A model generated the notes under the pieces. The model saw only the letters and a program-made list of their open reading frames with translations, was not told the origin of the DNA and ran no database searches. Of a DNA stretch of 43,036 nt, positions 23,935 to 32,513 are shown one piece after another. The stretch comes from Acidimicrobiales bacterium. Lineage in GTDB: Bacteria > Actinomycetota > Acidimicrobiia > Acidimicrobiales > Aldehydirespiratoraceae. The position numbers and the translations under genes were made by a program. The stretch is taken from positions 1 to 43,036 of the forward strand of contig JAJCXZ010000071.1 in NCBI GenBank assembly GCA_029263175.1, read 5' to 3'. Each line of letters starts with the position of its first letter. Position 1 is the first letter of the stretch.

Positions 23935-24914
23935 GGATCGCAATTGTCGGAATGGGCGGTGACATCGGCACCGGCGTGGCGTTGCGTTTCGACAAGGACC
24001 GTGAGACCTCGATGTTGGGTATCGACATGGAGCCGCCGCGCCGGCGGATCCGTCGCGCCATCTTCCACCGGGTCGACCCGACCGATGTCGAGGAACGCAC
24101 CCGTCTGCTCGTGGACTTCGATCCCGAGATCATGATCCATGCCGGTATCTACGAGCCGCACTCCCGGTCCAATCCCCACGACGCCGAGGTTCGCACCCGC
24201 GCGGCCACCCGCTCCGTCTTTCGCGCCGCCCTCGATTGCCCCAGCCTCCGCCAAATCGTCATGCGCTCCAGCACCGACATCTACGGGAGAACCCACGGTG
24301 GGGTCAGACCCCCGTTTCAACTGGGGACAGACCTCGAGCCCCATTCCCGCTTCGGGCGGATGATGGCCGACGCCGAAGGCGTTGCTGTCGATTTCAGTGA
24401 GCAGCGGCCTGACGTCACCGTGACCGCCCTGCGCTTCGCCCCGATCGTCGGCCCCTACATCCCGAGCCCGTTGGGCCGCTATCTCCGGTTGCCAGTCGTC
24501 CCAACCGGGCCGTTGTTCTTCGAAGGCCAACTCCAGCTCGTTCACATCGACGATGTCCACGATGCGTTCGCAGCCGCCGTGCGAGCGGGCGTCGGCGGCG
24601 CTTACAACATTGCCGGCGAAGGCACGATCCGCGGATCCGAGGCGGCCCGTATCGGGCGGCGCCCCTTCGTGCCCACGTGGGGACCGGGCTGGTTCGTAGC
24701 TCGAGCCGCCACGGCGGTCCTTGGCGCTCCGCTTCCGGAGCATTCAGTCGAGTCGCTCACCCATGGCCGACCGGTTTCGACCGAGGCTGCTGCACGGGAG
24801 CTCGACTTTGTTGCCTCCCGCTCAACTCGCGACTGCATCGAAGATCTCTACGACTGGAAGTCGGTCGTGCGGCTCCCGGTTGATCGAGATCCTGTCGATC
24901 GGAGTGTGGCGTGA
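23931..24914 (+). CDS. NAD-dependent epimerase/dehydratase family protein
   Basis: A 327-residue short-chain dehydrogenase of the extended type. The N-terminal loop is IAIVGMGGDIGTGVALRF, and HAGIYEPHSR and the SSTDIYGR segment correspond to the usual nucleotide-sugar epimerase core. The C-terminal half reads FAPIVGPYIPSPLGRYLRLP and QLVHIDDVHDAF. A canonical YxxxK catalytic pair is not obvious. Residues about 123-128 are encoded by a half copy of the 31-bp palindrome found elsewhere in the window. The sugar or lipid substrate is unknown. Confidence 0.8.
   Translation: MRIAIVGMGGDIGTGVALRFDKDRETSMLGIDMEPPRRRIRRAIFHRVDPTDVEERTRLLVDFDPEIMIHAGIYEPHSRSNPHDAEVRTRAATRSVFRAALDCPSLRQIVMRSSTDIYGRTHGGVRPPFQLGTDLEPHSRFGRMMADAEGVAVDFSEQRPDVTVTALRFAPIVGPYIPSPLGRYLRLPVVPTGPLFFEGQLQLVHIDDVHDAFAAAVRAGVGGAYNIAGEGTIRGSEAARIGRRPFVPTWGPGWFVARAATAVLGAPLPEHSVESLTHGRPVSTEAAARELDFVASRSTRDCIEDLYDWKSVVRLPVDRDPVDRSVA
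24300..24321. repeat. Half copy of the 31-bp palindrome inside a coding region
   Basis: Twenty-two bases from the centre and right arm of the palindrome at 26587 and 36708 (core GGGGTCAGACCCCC, arm GTTTCAAC) lie in frame within the epimerase gene. The left arm is absent. A related core-like stretch, GGGGACAGACC, follows directly. Confidence 0.7.
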
Positions 24915-25735
24915 GCTCCATCACGACCTCTGACGGCACGGCTATTCACTTCAGCCAGTGGGGCGATCCGAACGGTGAGCCGGTGCTCTTCCTCCACGGT
25001 CTGGGCGCCGACAACATCGGTTGGATCCGCCAACGACACGCGTTCTCGGCGTACCGATGCATTGCGGTCGACAATCGTGGTTCCGGCGGTAGCGACAAGC
25101 CGGCGGGCCCGTACACACTCGACCGAATGGCCCTCGACGCAGTCGAGGTGCTCGACCATCTCGAGGTCGAGCAGGCGCACGTCATTGGCGCGTCGATGGG
25201 CGGTGCGCTCTCACAGATCATCATCGTTGGATTTCCGGAGCGGGTCCGAACGCTCGTGCTGGCTTGCACGGCATGTGATCTGGACTGGCGTCACGAACTC
25301 TTCGACGAGTGGGAAGACCTCATTCGTACACAAGGTATGCGGGCGTTCGCCATCAAGAATTTCGAATGGCTCTTCGGGCCGCGTTCGGTTCGTCGTTGGT
25401 ATCCCATAGCCGCTGTGCTCGGACCGTTCCTGGTTCGTGCGCCGGCTGATGCGTTCATCGCTCAACTCGACGCCATCCGTAGCTTCGAAACGGGCACCAC
25501 CGAAGAGCTCGCCCAGGTCAAGGCACCAACGCTCGTGATCACTGGCAGCCAGGACATCCTCACCCCCGTGGCCGATGCCGAAGAGATCGCCGCTCGCATC
25601 CCGGGCAGCGAACTGGTCGTCGTGCGTGGCCAGGCGCACGGTTTCATGGTCGAGGGCGCCCGCCACTTCAACAGGGTGGTGTTGGACTTCCTCGACCGTT
25701 CTCGAACTCGTGCACGCTCATCCCTCATCTCGTGA
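24911..25735 (+). CDS. Alpha/beta hydrolase
   Basis: A 274-residue alpha/beta-fold hydrolase. The oxyanion region is LFLHGLGAD, the nucleophile is serine in GASMGG, the acid is likely Asp in [10 protein letters not shown], and the histidine sits in [11 protein letters not shown]. The substrate is unknown; the family includes esterases and the 3-oxoadipate enol-lactonase type. The GTG start overlaps the epimerase stop. The last ten residues ([10 protein letters not shown]) and the stop codon are encoded by copy 2 of the 49-bp hairpin, so the original C-terminus may have been replaced. Confidence 0.88.
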   Translation: MSSITTSDGTAIHFSQWGDPNGEPVLFLHGLGADNIGWIRQRHAFSAYRCIAVDNRGSGGSDKPAGPYTLDRMALDAVEVLDHLEVEQAHVIGASMGGALSQIIIVGFPERVRTLVLACTACDLDWRHELFDEWEDLIRTQGMRAFAIKNFEWLFGPRSVRRWYPIAAVLGPFLVRAPADAFIAQLDAIRSFETGTTEELAQVKAPTLVITGSQDILTPVADAEEIAARIPGSELVVVRGQAHGFMVEGARHFNRVVLDFLDRSRTRARSSLIS

Positions 25736-25752
25736 TGAGCGTGCACGAGTTC
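25704..25752. repeat. 49-bp hairpin repeat, copy 2
   Basis: A perfect 19-bp stem (GAACTCGTGCACGCTCATC and its complement) with an 11-nt loop. It contains the stop codon of the hydrolase gene (25733-25735) and ends 8 nt before the nudC start. Thirty bases from the loop and right arm match the reverse complement of copy 3 at 29 positions. Confidence 0.9.
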
Positions 25753-25760
25753 ATGGACTG

Positions 25761-26591
25761 ATGTTCGAACCACTTTTCGCTCACCCGGATCGGGCCATCG
25801 GCGAGCATCGCCACATCCTCGTGACGGGGTCCCGAGTCGTCGTGCGTGTCGATGTTGCGGGATCCGCTCGAGCGCTCGCTGCGGGGGATGCAGCGGCGCT
25901 GTTGGGGCGCGAGCCCGGTGACCTAATCCTCGGACGGCTCGATGATGTTCACTACTGGGCGTCTCGGCTCCCCGATGGGCAGGAGAAGTCGGGCTCGCTC
26001 GAAGACCACCGTGTCGGTGACCTGCGGTCGTTGCACGGCGTCCTCTCCGATGCGGAGTGGAACATCGCCGGACGAGCCACACAACTGCTCGAGTGGCAGC
26101 GCGACCATCAGTTCTGCGGCCGCTGCGGCGCTCCCAACGAGGCGCTCTCCGACACACGAGCGATGCGTTGCCCTGCGGATGGCACCACGGTGTTCCCGCG
26201 ACTCTCGCCCGCAGTGATCGTGTTGATCGAACGTTCCGACGGTCGCTGTCTTCTCGGCCGTAACCGGGGGTGGGACATCCCGATGTACAGCACCCTTGCC
26301 GGATTCGTCGAGCCGGGAGAAACCTTGGAGGACACCGTGCACCGTGAGGTCTTCGAGGAGGTCGGGGTGCGAGTCGGCAACATTCGCTACTTCGGCAGCC
26401 AACCGTGGCCGTTCCCGAACTCACTGATGCTCGGTTTCGTGGCCGAATGGGCCGAGGGCGAGATCTCGGTCGACGGTGAAGAAGTCATCGACGCCCAGTG
26501 GTTCAGCCCCGATGATCTCCCGATGATCCCACCGCCGATGTCGATCGCCCGCGAACTCATCGACGATTGGCTGGCGCGTGCCGGCAGTTGA
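25761..26591 (+). CDS. nudC: NAD+ diphosphatase / deNADding Nudix hydrolase
   Basis: A 276-residue Nudix enzyme that hydrolyses NADH and, in NudC proteins, removes NAD caps from RNA. The Nudix box is [23 protein letters not shown] (181-203) and the diagnostic NudC motif is SQPWPFPNS (213-221). The zinc ribbon has C119, C122 and C137, but the fourth position is D140 instead of cysteine. The ATG at 25761 is preferred; the longer in-frame extension runs through the upstream hairpin. The stop codon is part of the 31-bp palindrome that separates this gene from the convergent prenyl synthase. Confidence 0.93.
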   Translation: MFEPLFAHPDRAIGEHRHILVTGSRVVVRVDVAGSARALAAGDAAALLGREPGDLILGRLDDVHYWASRLPDGQEKSGSLEDHRVGDLRSLHGVLSDAEWNIAGRATQLLEWQRDHQFCGRCGAPNEALSDTRAMRCPADGTTVFPRLSPAVIVLIERSDGRCLLGRNRGWDIPMYSTLAGFVEPGETLEDTVHREVFEEVGVRVGNIRYFGSQPWPFPNSLMLGFVAEWAEGEISVDGEEVIDAQWFSPDDLPMIPPPMSIARELIDDWLARAGS

Positions 26592-26617
26592 AACGGGGGT
26601 CTGACCCCCGTTTCAAC
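26587..26617. terminator. 31-bp palindrome between convergent genes (copy A)
   Basis: GTTGAAACGGGGGTC and its exact complement flank a single T. The TGA of nudC (26589-26591) lies in the left arm, and the TAG of the opposite gene (26617-26619) begins in the right arm. The position suits a bidirectional terminator, but there is no T-run, and an identical structure occurs at 36708. It may be a REP-like mobile palindrome. Confidence 0.7.
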
Positions 26618-27606
26618 TAGAGGGGGGCGTTGGCGCGGGTGATGAGGTCGTCGCTAGCGGCGCGGAGGGCCCGTGCGCCCGGCGTGTCGGGCAGGTCGGT
26701 CAGAGTGCCCGCTGCTTTGTCGGCAAAGCTCTGGGCGACGTCGAGGGCGACCTGCACACCACTCGTCTGACGGACCAACACCTGTGCGTGATCTCGCTGA
26801 GCGTTGGTGATCTCGGGTGTGAGGAGGCTGCGAAGCTCGTGGCCCACGGTCGGATCGTCAAGCGCATGGATGACCGGGAGCGTGTAGATGCCCTCGAGTA
26901 GGTCGTTGCCGGTGGGCTTGCCGGCTTGCTCGTCGGTGGCGACGATGTCGAGAACGTCGTCGACGATCTGGAACGCCATGCCGTAGGCCAGGCCGAACTC
27001 TGTGAGTGCCTCGACCACTGGCCGCGGGAGATCGCTGACCAGGGCCCCGATACGACAGGCTGTGCCCAGCAGTGATGCGGTCTTTCCGGTGATCGAGCGT
27101 TCGTACGCCTCGACTGAGCGATCGGGGTCGAACTGCGACTGCAATTCCTGGATCTGGCCATCGCACAGCTGGGTGATGGTGGTGGCCAGCAGCCCGGCGA
27201 CCTCGGTGCCCAGCGCGGCGGCCAACTCCGAGGCGCGACCGAGCAGATAGTCGCCCGCCAGGATCGCTCGCAGGTTGCCCCACTGGGCGTTGACCGAGAT
27301 CACCGAGCGCCGCGTGGTGGCATCGTCCATCACATCGTCGTGGTACAGCGAACCGATGTGGACCAGTTCGACCGCACACCCGCCGCGGATCACGTTGATC
27401 GACGCTGCTGTCCCTGATGAGTCGAGAACCGCAGCTGACGCCATCGCAAATCCGGGCCGAACCCGCTTGCCTCCTGCCTTGATCAGGTGACTGGCGATCT
27501 CGGTGAGAAAGTCTCCATCGGCAGCGACCACGCGGAAGAGTTCGTGCTCAGTGCGGGAAAGATCAGCTTCCATCGAGGGAAGGATCGAAAGCGGGTGGGC
27601 AGCCAC
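26617..27606 (-). CDS. Polyprenyl diphosphate synthase
   Basis: An all-trans prenyltransferase of 329 residues that extends allylic diphosphates with IPP, probably making the menaquinone side chain. It shows GGKRVRP (45-51), the first aspartate-rich motif HDDVMDDATTRR (D90, D91 and D94), GDYLLGRA, and the second motif QIVDDVLDIV with GKPTGNDLLEG. The chain length is long-type by overall similarity to HepT/IspB, but this cannot be fixed by eye. The GTG start at 27606 has TAGCGT 6 nt upstream. Confidence 0.9.
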   Translation of the reverse strand: MAAHPLSILPSMEADLSRTEHELFRVVAADGDFLTEIASHLIKAGGKRVRPGFAMASAAVLDSSGTAASINVIRGGCAVELVHIGSLYHDDVMDDATTRRSVISVNAQWGNLRAILAGDYLLGRASELAAALGTEVAGLLATTITQLCDGQIQELQSQFDPDRSVEAYERSITGKTASLLGTACRIGALVSDLPRPVVEALTEFGLAYGMAFQIVDDVLDIVATDEQAGKPTGNDLLEGIYTLPVIHALDDPTVGHELRSLLTPEITNAQRDHAQVLVRQTSGVQVALDVAQSFADKAAGTLTDLPDTPGARALRAASDDLITRANAPL

Positions 27607-27612
27607 ACCCCT

Positions 27613-27618
27613 ACGCTA
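27613..27618 (-). promoter_or_regulatory. Putative -10 element of the polyprenyl synthase gene
   Basis: On the minus strand TAGCGT ends 6 nt before the GTG start, consistent with a leaderless transcript. Confidence 0.42.
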
Positions 27619-27669
27619 CGTGGTTCCTTTACCAGACGGCTATCCCTGCCGACTGGAACTCGGATCATT

Positions 27670-27695
27670 GGAACAGACAGCGATCACCGTACGTT
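27670..27695 (+). promoter_or_regulatory. Predicted SigR-type promoter of clpC
   Basis: GGAAC (27670-27674), 18 nt, then GTT (27693-27695). This fits the SigR consensus and would leave a leader of roughly 60 nt before clpC. In Streptomyces and Mycobacterium Clp protease genes are in, or indirectly under, the SigR/SigH regulon. A TACACT at 27724-27729 could be a second, housekeeping -10 element. Confidence 0.6.
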
Positions 27696-27707
27696 GCGAC
27701 GATCGCA
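27695..27707. promoter_or_regulatory. Inverted repeat TGCGA-CGA-TCGCA in the clpC leader
   Basis: A perfect 5-bp inverted repeat with a 3-nt spacer that overlaps the predicted -10 and transcription start. It could be an operator. It does not match the ClgR consensus (CGC then GCG), so I leave the regulator open. Confidence 0.3.
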
Positions 27708-27762
27708 GGGCTGAGGGTGCCGGTACACTCAGCCAGACAGTCCCCGACTTGGGAGGAAACCG

Positions 27763-30315
27763 ATGTTCGAGCGATTTACCGACAGGGCTCGACGAGTGGT
27801 GGTGCTTGCGCAGGAAGAGGCGCGCCTGCTCAACCACAACTACATCGGGACGGAGCACATCCTTCTCGGTCTCATCCACGAAGGTGAAGGTGTTGCCGCC
27901 AAGGCGCTGGAGTCACTCGGCATCAGCCTCGAAGCCGTGCGCGCCCAGGTTGAGGAGATCATCGGCCAGGGCGGCTCGTCGCCGAGCGGACACATCCCCT
28001 TCACCCCCCGGGCCAAGAAGGTCCTCGAGCTCAGCCTCCGTGAGGCATTGCAGCTCGGCCACAACTACATCGGCACCGAACACATTCTTCTCGGCCTCAT
28101 CCGTGAGGGCGAAGGTGTGGCTGCTCAGGTGCTCGTCAAGCTCGGCGCCGATCTCAGTCGTGTGCGCCAGCAGGTCATCCAGCTTCTCTCCGGTTACGCC
28201 GGTGGAGGCGCCGGCGGCGAAGGCAGTAGCGGGGCCAGTGGCTCGAGCGACAAGGCCGGAGCAACTACCGGCGGCTCGGGCGGCGATTCTGCCTCCGGCT
28301 CGCTCGTGCTCGACCAGTTCGGCCGCAACCTCACCCAGCTCGCCCGTGAGAAGGCTCTCGATCCGGTGATCGGTCGGTCTCGCGAGACCGAGCGCGTCAT
28401 GCAGATCCTCAGCCGTCGCACCAAGAACAACCCGGTGCTCGTCGGCGAACCCGGTGTCGGCAAGACCGCCATCGTCGAGGGCCTCGCCCAGGCGATCGCC
28501 GAGGACACCGTCCCCGAGACTCTCGAGGGCAAGCAGCTCTACACTCTCGACCTCGGTGCTCTTGTTGCCGGCTCGCGTTACCGCGGCGATTTCGAGGAAC
28601 GCCTCAAGAAGGTGCTCAAGGAGATCAAGACCCGCGGCGACATCATCCTCTTCATCGATGAGATCCACACGCTCGTCGGAGCTGGCGCCGCGGAAGGCGC
28701 TATCGATGCGGCATCGATCCTGAAGCCGATGCTTGCTCGAGGTGAGCTCCAGACCATCGGCGCCACGACGCTCGACGAGTACCGCAAGCACCTGGAGAAG
28801 GATGCCGCTCTCGAGCGTCGCTTCCAGAAGGTTGTGGTCGAGGAGCCCACGGTTCCGCACACGATTGAGATCCTCAAGGGTCTGCGTGATCGCTACGAGA
28901 CCCACCATCGGGTCACCATCACCGACCAGGCGCTCGTGGCGGCGGCCAACCTGGCCGACCGCTACATCTCTGATCGTCACCTTCCGGACAAGGCAATCGA
29001 CCTCATCGATGAGGCCGGCTCGCGTCTGCGCATCAAACGTATGGAGACCCCGCCGGAATACAAGGAACTCGAAACCGAGATCTCCGACGTCGTCCGTCAG
29101 AAGAAGGACGCGGTCGAAGGTCAGCAGTTTGAGGAAGCCGGCATGCTCCGCGACCGCGAGAAGGAACTCCTTGCTCGTCGTGAAGCCATGGAGGGCGATG
29201 CCAAGGCATCCGGCGTCGATCTGTTCGACGAGGTCGACGAAGAAGCCATTGCCGAGGTTCTCTCGCTGTGGACTGGCATTCCCGTCTACAAGCTCACCGA
29301 AGAGGAGACCCAGAAGCTCCTCCGGATGGAGGACGAGCTGCACAAGCGGGTCATCGGCCAGCAGGACTCCATCAAGGCTGTCTCGCAGGCGATCCGCCGC
29401 ACCCGTGCCGGGCTGAAGGATCCGAAGCGTCCGAGTGGCTCGTTCATCTTCCTCGGCCCGTCCGGTGGTGGGAAGACCGAGCTCGCCAAGACGCTCGCCG
29501 AGTTCCTTTTCGGCGACGAATCGGCGCTGATCAGCCTCGACATGTCGGAGTACCAGGAGAAGCACACGGTCAGCCGCCTCGTCGGCTCACCTCCCGGCTA
29601 CGTCGGCTACGAGGAGGGTGGCCAGCTCACCGAGAAGGTGCGTCGCAAGCCGTTCTCCGTCGTCTTGTTCGACGAGGTCGAGAAGGCCCACCCCGACGTC
29701 TTCAACACGCTGTTGCAGATCCTCGAGGAGGGTCGTCTCACCGACTCGCAGGGCCGGTCGGTCGACTTCCGCAACACCGTGTTGATCATGACCTCCAACC
29801 TCGGCACCGCTGACCTCCGGAAGGCCAACCTCGGCTTCACGAAGTCTGACGAAGCGGTCAACTACGAGCGCATGAAGGAAAAGGTCAACGAGGCGCTGAA
29901 GGCGCACTTCCGTCCTGAGTTCTTGAACCGCATCGACGACGTGATCGTGTTCCACGAACTCTCGCAGCCCGAGGTCCGCCAGATCGTCGATCTGATGATC
30001 GCCCGCACCGCCATCCAGCTGGCAGGGCAGGGCATGGGCCTTGACCTCAGCGATGCGGCGAAGGATTACCTCGCCGAGAAGGGCTACGACCCCACACTCG
30101 GTGCTCGTCCGCTGCGACGTGCGATCCAACGTCTCGTGGAAGATCCGTTGTCGGAGAAGCTCCTGTACAAGGAGTTCCGTGCCGGTGAGATCATCATCGT
30201 CGACGTGGAGCCGAACCCCGAGGACGAGGGTGCGCTCCATGTCGTGTTCCGTTCGATCGAGGGCTTCGAGCCCCCGGAGCCGGAGCTCGAGGGCGCCGTC
30301 GAAAGCACCTTCTAG
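27763..30315 (+). CDS. clpC: ATP-dependent Clp protease ATPase ClpC
   Basis: Hsp100 unfoldase of 850 residues that feeds ClpP. Two Clp_N repeats (about 1-65 and 78-140, each with [13 protein letters not shown]) are followed by a Gly/Ser-rich linker (145-182). AAA-1 has Walker A GEPGVGKT (228-235) and Walker [17 protein letters not shown]-like region ([21 protein letters not shown]) precedes AAA-2, whose Walker A is GPSGGGKT, a slight variant of GPTGVGKT, followed by [14 protein letters not shown]. The C-terminal D2-small domain ends in [18 protein letters not shown] strong GGGAGG precedes the ATG. Confidence 0.97.
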   Translation: MFERFTDRARRVVVLAQEEARLLNHNYIGTEHILLGLIHEGEGVAAKALESLGISLEAVRAQVEEIIGQGGSSPSGHIPFTPRAKKVLELSLREALQLGHNYIGTEHILLGLIREGEGVAAQVLVKLGADLSRVRQQVIQLLSGYAGGGAGGEGSSGASGSSDKAGATTGGSGGDSASGSLVLDQFGRNLTQLAREKALDPVIGRSRETERVMQILSRRTKNNPVLVGEPGVGKTAIVEGLAQAIAEDTVPETLEGKQLYTLDLGALVAGSRYRGDFEERLKKVLKEIKTRGDIILFIDEIHTLVGAGAAEGAIDAASILKPMLARGELQTIGATTLDEYRKHLEKDAALERRFQKVVVEEPTVPHTIEILKGLRDRYETHHRVTITDQALVAAANLADRYISDRHLPDKAIDLIDEAGSRLRIKRMETPPEYKELETEISDVVRQKKDAVEGQQFEEAGMLRDREKELLARREAMEGDAKASGVDLFDEVDEEAIAEVLSLWTGIPVYKLTEEETQKLLRMEDELHKRVIGQQDSIKAVSQAIRRTRAGLKDPKRPSGSFIFLGPSGGGKTELAKTLAEFLFGDESALISLDMSEYQEKHTVSRLVGSPPGYVGYEEGGQLTEKVRRKPFSVVLFDEVEKAHPDVFNTLLQILEEGRLTDSQGRSVDFRNTVLIMTSNLGTADLRKANLGFTKSDEAVNYERMKEKVNEALKAHFRPEFLNRIDDVIVFHELSQPEVRQIVDLMIARTAIQLAGQGMGLDLSDAAKDYLAEKGYDPTLGARPLRRAIQRLVEDPLSEKLLYKEFRAGEIIIVDVEPNPEDEGALHVVFRSIEGFEPPEPELEGAVESTF

Positions 30316-30331
30316 TCAACGGCGAGAGCAT

Positions 30332-30799
30332 CTAGCGAGTCTGTGAGAGCGGCCTGCGGGCCGCTCTCGCCGCGCCTACGGACAATGCAAGGCACAACGG
30401 GCTGTAGACCCGGAGGTCGTTGCGGCGAAACTCCTCGGCGGCTGCGGCCCCGGTGGTGGAGGAGCCGACGATGGCCATCCCCAAGCCTCCGAGCCCTCTG
30501 GCTCGAAGGGTTCGGGCGGCGGTGAGTGAGCCGAGTCGAGCCAGCCGGACGATGGGCCCGTTCGAATCTGAGGTGCCGGCGATGATCACTGCCACGGCTG
30601 CACCGCCAAGGGCGACTGCCACGCCGGCGGAGGCGGCAGGTGGAGGCATCGGTCTCTTGCCGACGACGAGGTCGGCGAGCTTGTCGTCGGTCTCACAGGG
30701 CCAGCTCGAACCCCGTGCCCACGCGGCGTGGACGACCGCAGCCCCTCCCATCACGACCGCGGTGAGCCCGGTCGTCAGCTGGATCGTTCGTTTCGCCAT
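30332..30799 (-). CDS. DUF3995-like membrane protein
   Basis: A 155-residue hydrophobic protein with about four transmembrane stretches (TGLTAVVMGGAAVVHAAWA, ASAGVAVALGGAAVAVIIAG, then near 100-115 and the C-terminus). The HAAWARGSSWPCETDDKLADLVVG segment and following prolines resemble the DUF3995 family; the function is unknown. The ATG has TAGCCT 6 nt upstream on the minus strand, and copy 3 of the 49-bp hairpin lies just beyond it. It converges on clpC with a 16-bp gap. Confidence 0.75.
   Translation of the reverse strand: MAKRTIQLTTGLTAVVMGGAAVVHAAWARGSSWPCETDDKLADLVVGKRPMPPPAASAGVAVALGGAAVAVIIAGTSDSNGPIVRLARLGSLTAARTLRARGLGGLGMAIVGSSTTGAAAAEEFRRNDLRVYSPLCLALSVGAARAARRPLSQTR
30345..30368 (+). 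terminator. Hairpin after clpC
   Basis: GAGAGCGGCC, loop TGCG, GGCCGCTCTC: a perfect 10-bp GC-rich stem 29 bases after the clpC stop. It has no T-run, and it lies within the last codons of the convergent DUF3995-like gene. Terminator activity is plausible but unproven. Confidence 0.5.
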
Positions 30800-30805
30800 G
30801 TCGAC

Positions 30806-30811
30806 AGGCTA
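30806..30811 (-). promoter_or_regulatory. Putative -10 element of the DUF3995-like gene
   Basis: On the minus strand TAGCCT ends 6 nt before the ATG at 30799. The region where a -35 box would lie is occupied by the 49-bp hairpin. Confidence 0.4.
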
Positions 30812-30819
30812 AATCGTCC

Positions 30820-30868
30820 GAACTCGTGCACGCTCATCACGAGAAGAGGGATGACATTGCACGAGTTC
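30820..30868. repeat. 49-bp hairpin repeat, copy 3
   Basis: The same 11-bp outer arms GAACTCGTGCA / TGCACGAGTTC and an 11-nt loop. It is inserted in the opposite orientation to copy 2, judged by loop sequence. The inner stem carries three mismatches. It sits between divergent genes, in both upstream regions, so it is not a terminator here. Confidence 0.88.
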
Positions 30869-30948
30869 AGGAATTGGCGAGGACAAGGGGCACCGGTACA
30901 TCCGGTCCCGTTTCTTGTCGGTGGACCCGCAGAAGGCAAAACTCCGTC

Positions 30949-30954
30949 TAGCGT
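30949..30954 (+). promoter_or_regulatory. Putative -10 element of the LppM/HAD gene
   Basis: TAGCGT ends 7 nt before ATG 30962, consistent with a leaderless transcript. Confidence 0.4.
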
Positions 30955-30961
30955 TCTTCCG

Positions 30962-32449
30962 ATGCTTCGGGTGCGCGCGCTGGTCTTGGGGACGATTCTC
31001 GTCCTCCTGCTCTCTGCGTGCCGCGTCGACTCCACGATCGACGTCGTGATCGACGATGACGGGTCGGGCAGCGTCTCCCTCACAGTCGTTGCCGATGCTG
31101 CCGCAGTCTCGTTGATCACCGACGACCCCTCTGAACTCCGGTTCGACGACCTTGCTGCCGCGGGCTGGGCGCTCGAGGGTCCGACGGTCGAAGACGGCGG
31201 CATCACGCTGATCGCGTCGAAACCGTTCCTGTCGGCGATCGAACTGGAGGATGTCCTGGCCGAACTGCTCGGCGCCGATGTCATCTTCTCCGATGTCGAG
31301 ATCACCCAGGTTCACGAGTTCTCCAAGATCGGGCTGCGTCCTGCGTCCACCGACTACACGTTTGGTGCCACGGTCGACCCGAGCCCGCCGCTGGAACTCC
31401 TCGGCGACGACCTGCTTGCGAGCGAGCTGGATGGCACGCCTCTTGGTCGCACCCTGCTCGGCATCGAGACCGCAGCGGGCACATCGTTCGAGGATTCGCT
31501 CGGCCTCACGGTCAACGTGACCATGCCGAGCGGGGCCTCGTCCGACACCGGTGAAGTCACCGATGAGACGGCTACGTGGGTCTTCACCTACGGCGATTCC
31601 AGCACCGATATCGATGCCCGTTCGTCGATGGACGACATCCTTCCTCGGGTCTGGGCGCTCGTCGCGATCATCGCGTTTGTTCTCCTCGCACTCGTGCTTC
31701 TCTCTCGTCTCGGCAGCTACCTGTTGGCGAAGTGGCGGGTCCCGAAGGGTCGCCGGCGCCGAGATGCCCGGTTGCGCCAGAAGCGTGCGGCTACGCGTGA
31801 AGCCGAGGCCAACCGTCCTCGTCGTCGGCTCCTGCGGCTGCTGATCGTGGATGTGCACGGCGTGATCGTGCGCCCGACAGACCCGGTCGAAGGCCTGCTG
31901 ATCCCGCTGATAACGGCTGAGCGTCCCGAGATCGATCCGCAGGTGATCCGCAACGATCACCGTCAGCTTGTTCTCGGGCGAATCTCACCGGAGGAGTTCT
32001 GGAGTGATGTTGGTCTCGGTCCGATGGCCGACGAGATCGAGACCCGCTACCTGTCCTCGTTCCGGCTCGTGCCGGGCCTGCATCCGTTCCTCGACCGGAT
32101 GGCCACCAGCCGTCTGCCGGTCGCCGCCGTCGGCAACCAGCCCCGCGTCTGGGGTGACCGCCTCCGGCGCATGGCGTCGCTCGAGGGCGTGGTGTCGTCG
32201 TGGATGGTCAGCGGCGATGTTGGTTCGACGCTGCCCGAGCCCGCACTTTTCGAAGCCACCCGTCGCACCATGTCGGTGGACCTCTACGACTGCTTCTATC
32301 TCTCCAACGTGCCCGAGCATCTCGATGCGGCCAAGCAGTTGGGCCTGGCCACCGGTTTCTTCGTCACCGGTGCCGAAGAAGCCCCCGAAACAGAGCACAC
32401 CGTCGTCCGCGGTTTCGAAGACCTCCTCCGAGCCCGACGCTCGAGCTAG
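30962..32449 (+). CDS. LppM-like lipoprotein fused to a HAD-like domain
   Basis: A 495-residue fusion. The signal peptide MLRVRALVLGTILVLLLSA is followed by the lipobox LSAC with C20. Residues about 21-220 resemble the LppM/DUF3153 beta-rich lipoprotein domain (DSTIDVVIDDDGSGSVSLTVV). A transmembrane helix spans about 228-252, then a basic stretch rich in arginine and lysine. A cytoplasmic HAD-like domain starts at about 290 with LLIVDVHGVIV. The nucleophile D297 is kept, but the second aspartate is H299 and the usual acidic motif IV is replaced by YLSNVPEHLDAAKQLG, so catalysis is doubtful. Downstream is radA. Confidence 0.8.
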   Translation: MLRVRALVLGTILVLLLSACRVDSTIDVVIDDDGSGSVSLTVVADAAAVSLITDDPSELRFDDLAAAGWALEGPTVEDGGITLIASKPFLSAIELEDVLAELLGADVIFSDVEITQVHEFSKIGLRPASTDYTFGATVDPSPPLELLGDDLLASELDGTPLGRTLLGIETAAGTSFEDSLGLTVNVTMPSGASSDTGEVTDETATWVFTYGDSSTDIDARSSMDDILPRVWALVAIIAFVLLALVLLSRLGSYLLAKWRVPKGRRRRDARLRQKRAATREAEANRPRRRLLRLLIVDVHGVIVRPTDPVEGLLIPLITAERPEIDPQVIRNDHRQLVLGRISPEEFWSDVGLGPMADEIETRYLSSFRLVPGLHPFLDRMATSRLPVAAVGNQPRVWGDRLRRMASLEGVVSSWMVSGDVGSTLPEPALFEATRRTMSVDLYDCFYLSNVPEHLDAAKQLGLATGFFVTGAEEAPETEHTVVRGFEDLLRARRSS

Positions 32450-32501
32450 TTGCAGCCCGTGCTCCGAGGTGTGTTGCATCTCGGCTGTCATACGAGTCAC
32501 G

Positions 32502-32507
32502 TAGGGT
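32502..32507 (+). promoter_or_regulatory. Putative -10 element of radA
   Basis: TAGGGT ends 6 nt before the radA ATG at 32514, consistent with a leaderless transcript. Confidence 0.45.
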
Positions 32508-32513
32508 GCCGAC

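Noticed and set aside
27695-27707. ClgR operator upstream of clpC
   Set aside because: The inverted repeat has GCG then CGC; ClgR boxes have the opposite order, so the regulator is not assigned.
27913-29565. 550-codon minus-strand ORF opposite clpC
   Set aside because: Antisense shadow of clpC with no recognisable domain.
31313-31323. Fourth 49-bp repeat copy (CACGAGTTC)
   Set aside because: Only nine bases match, inside the LppM coding region, with no opposite arm.
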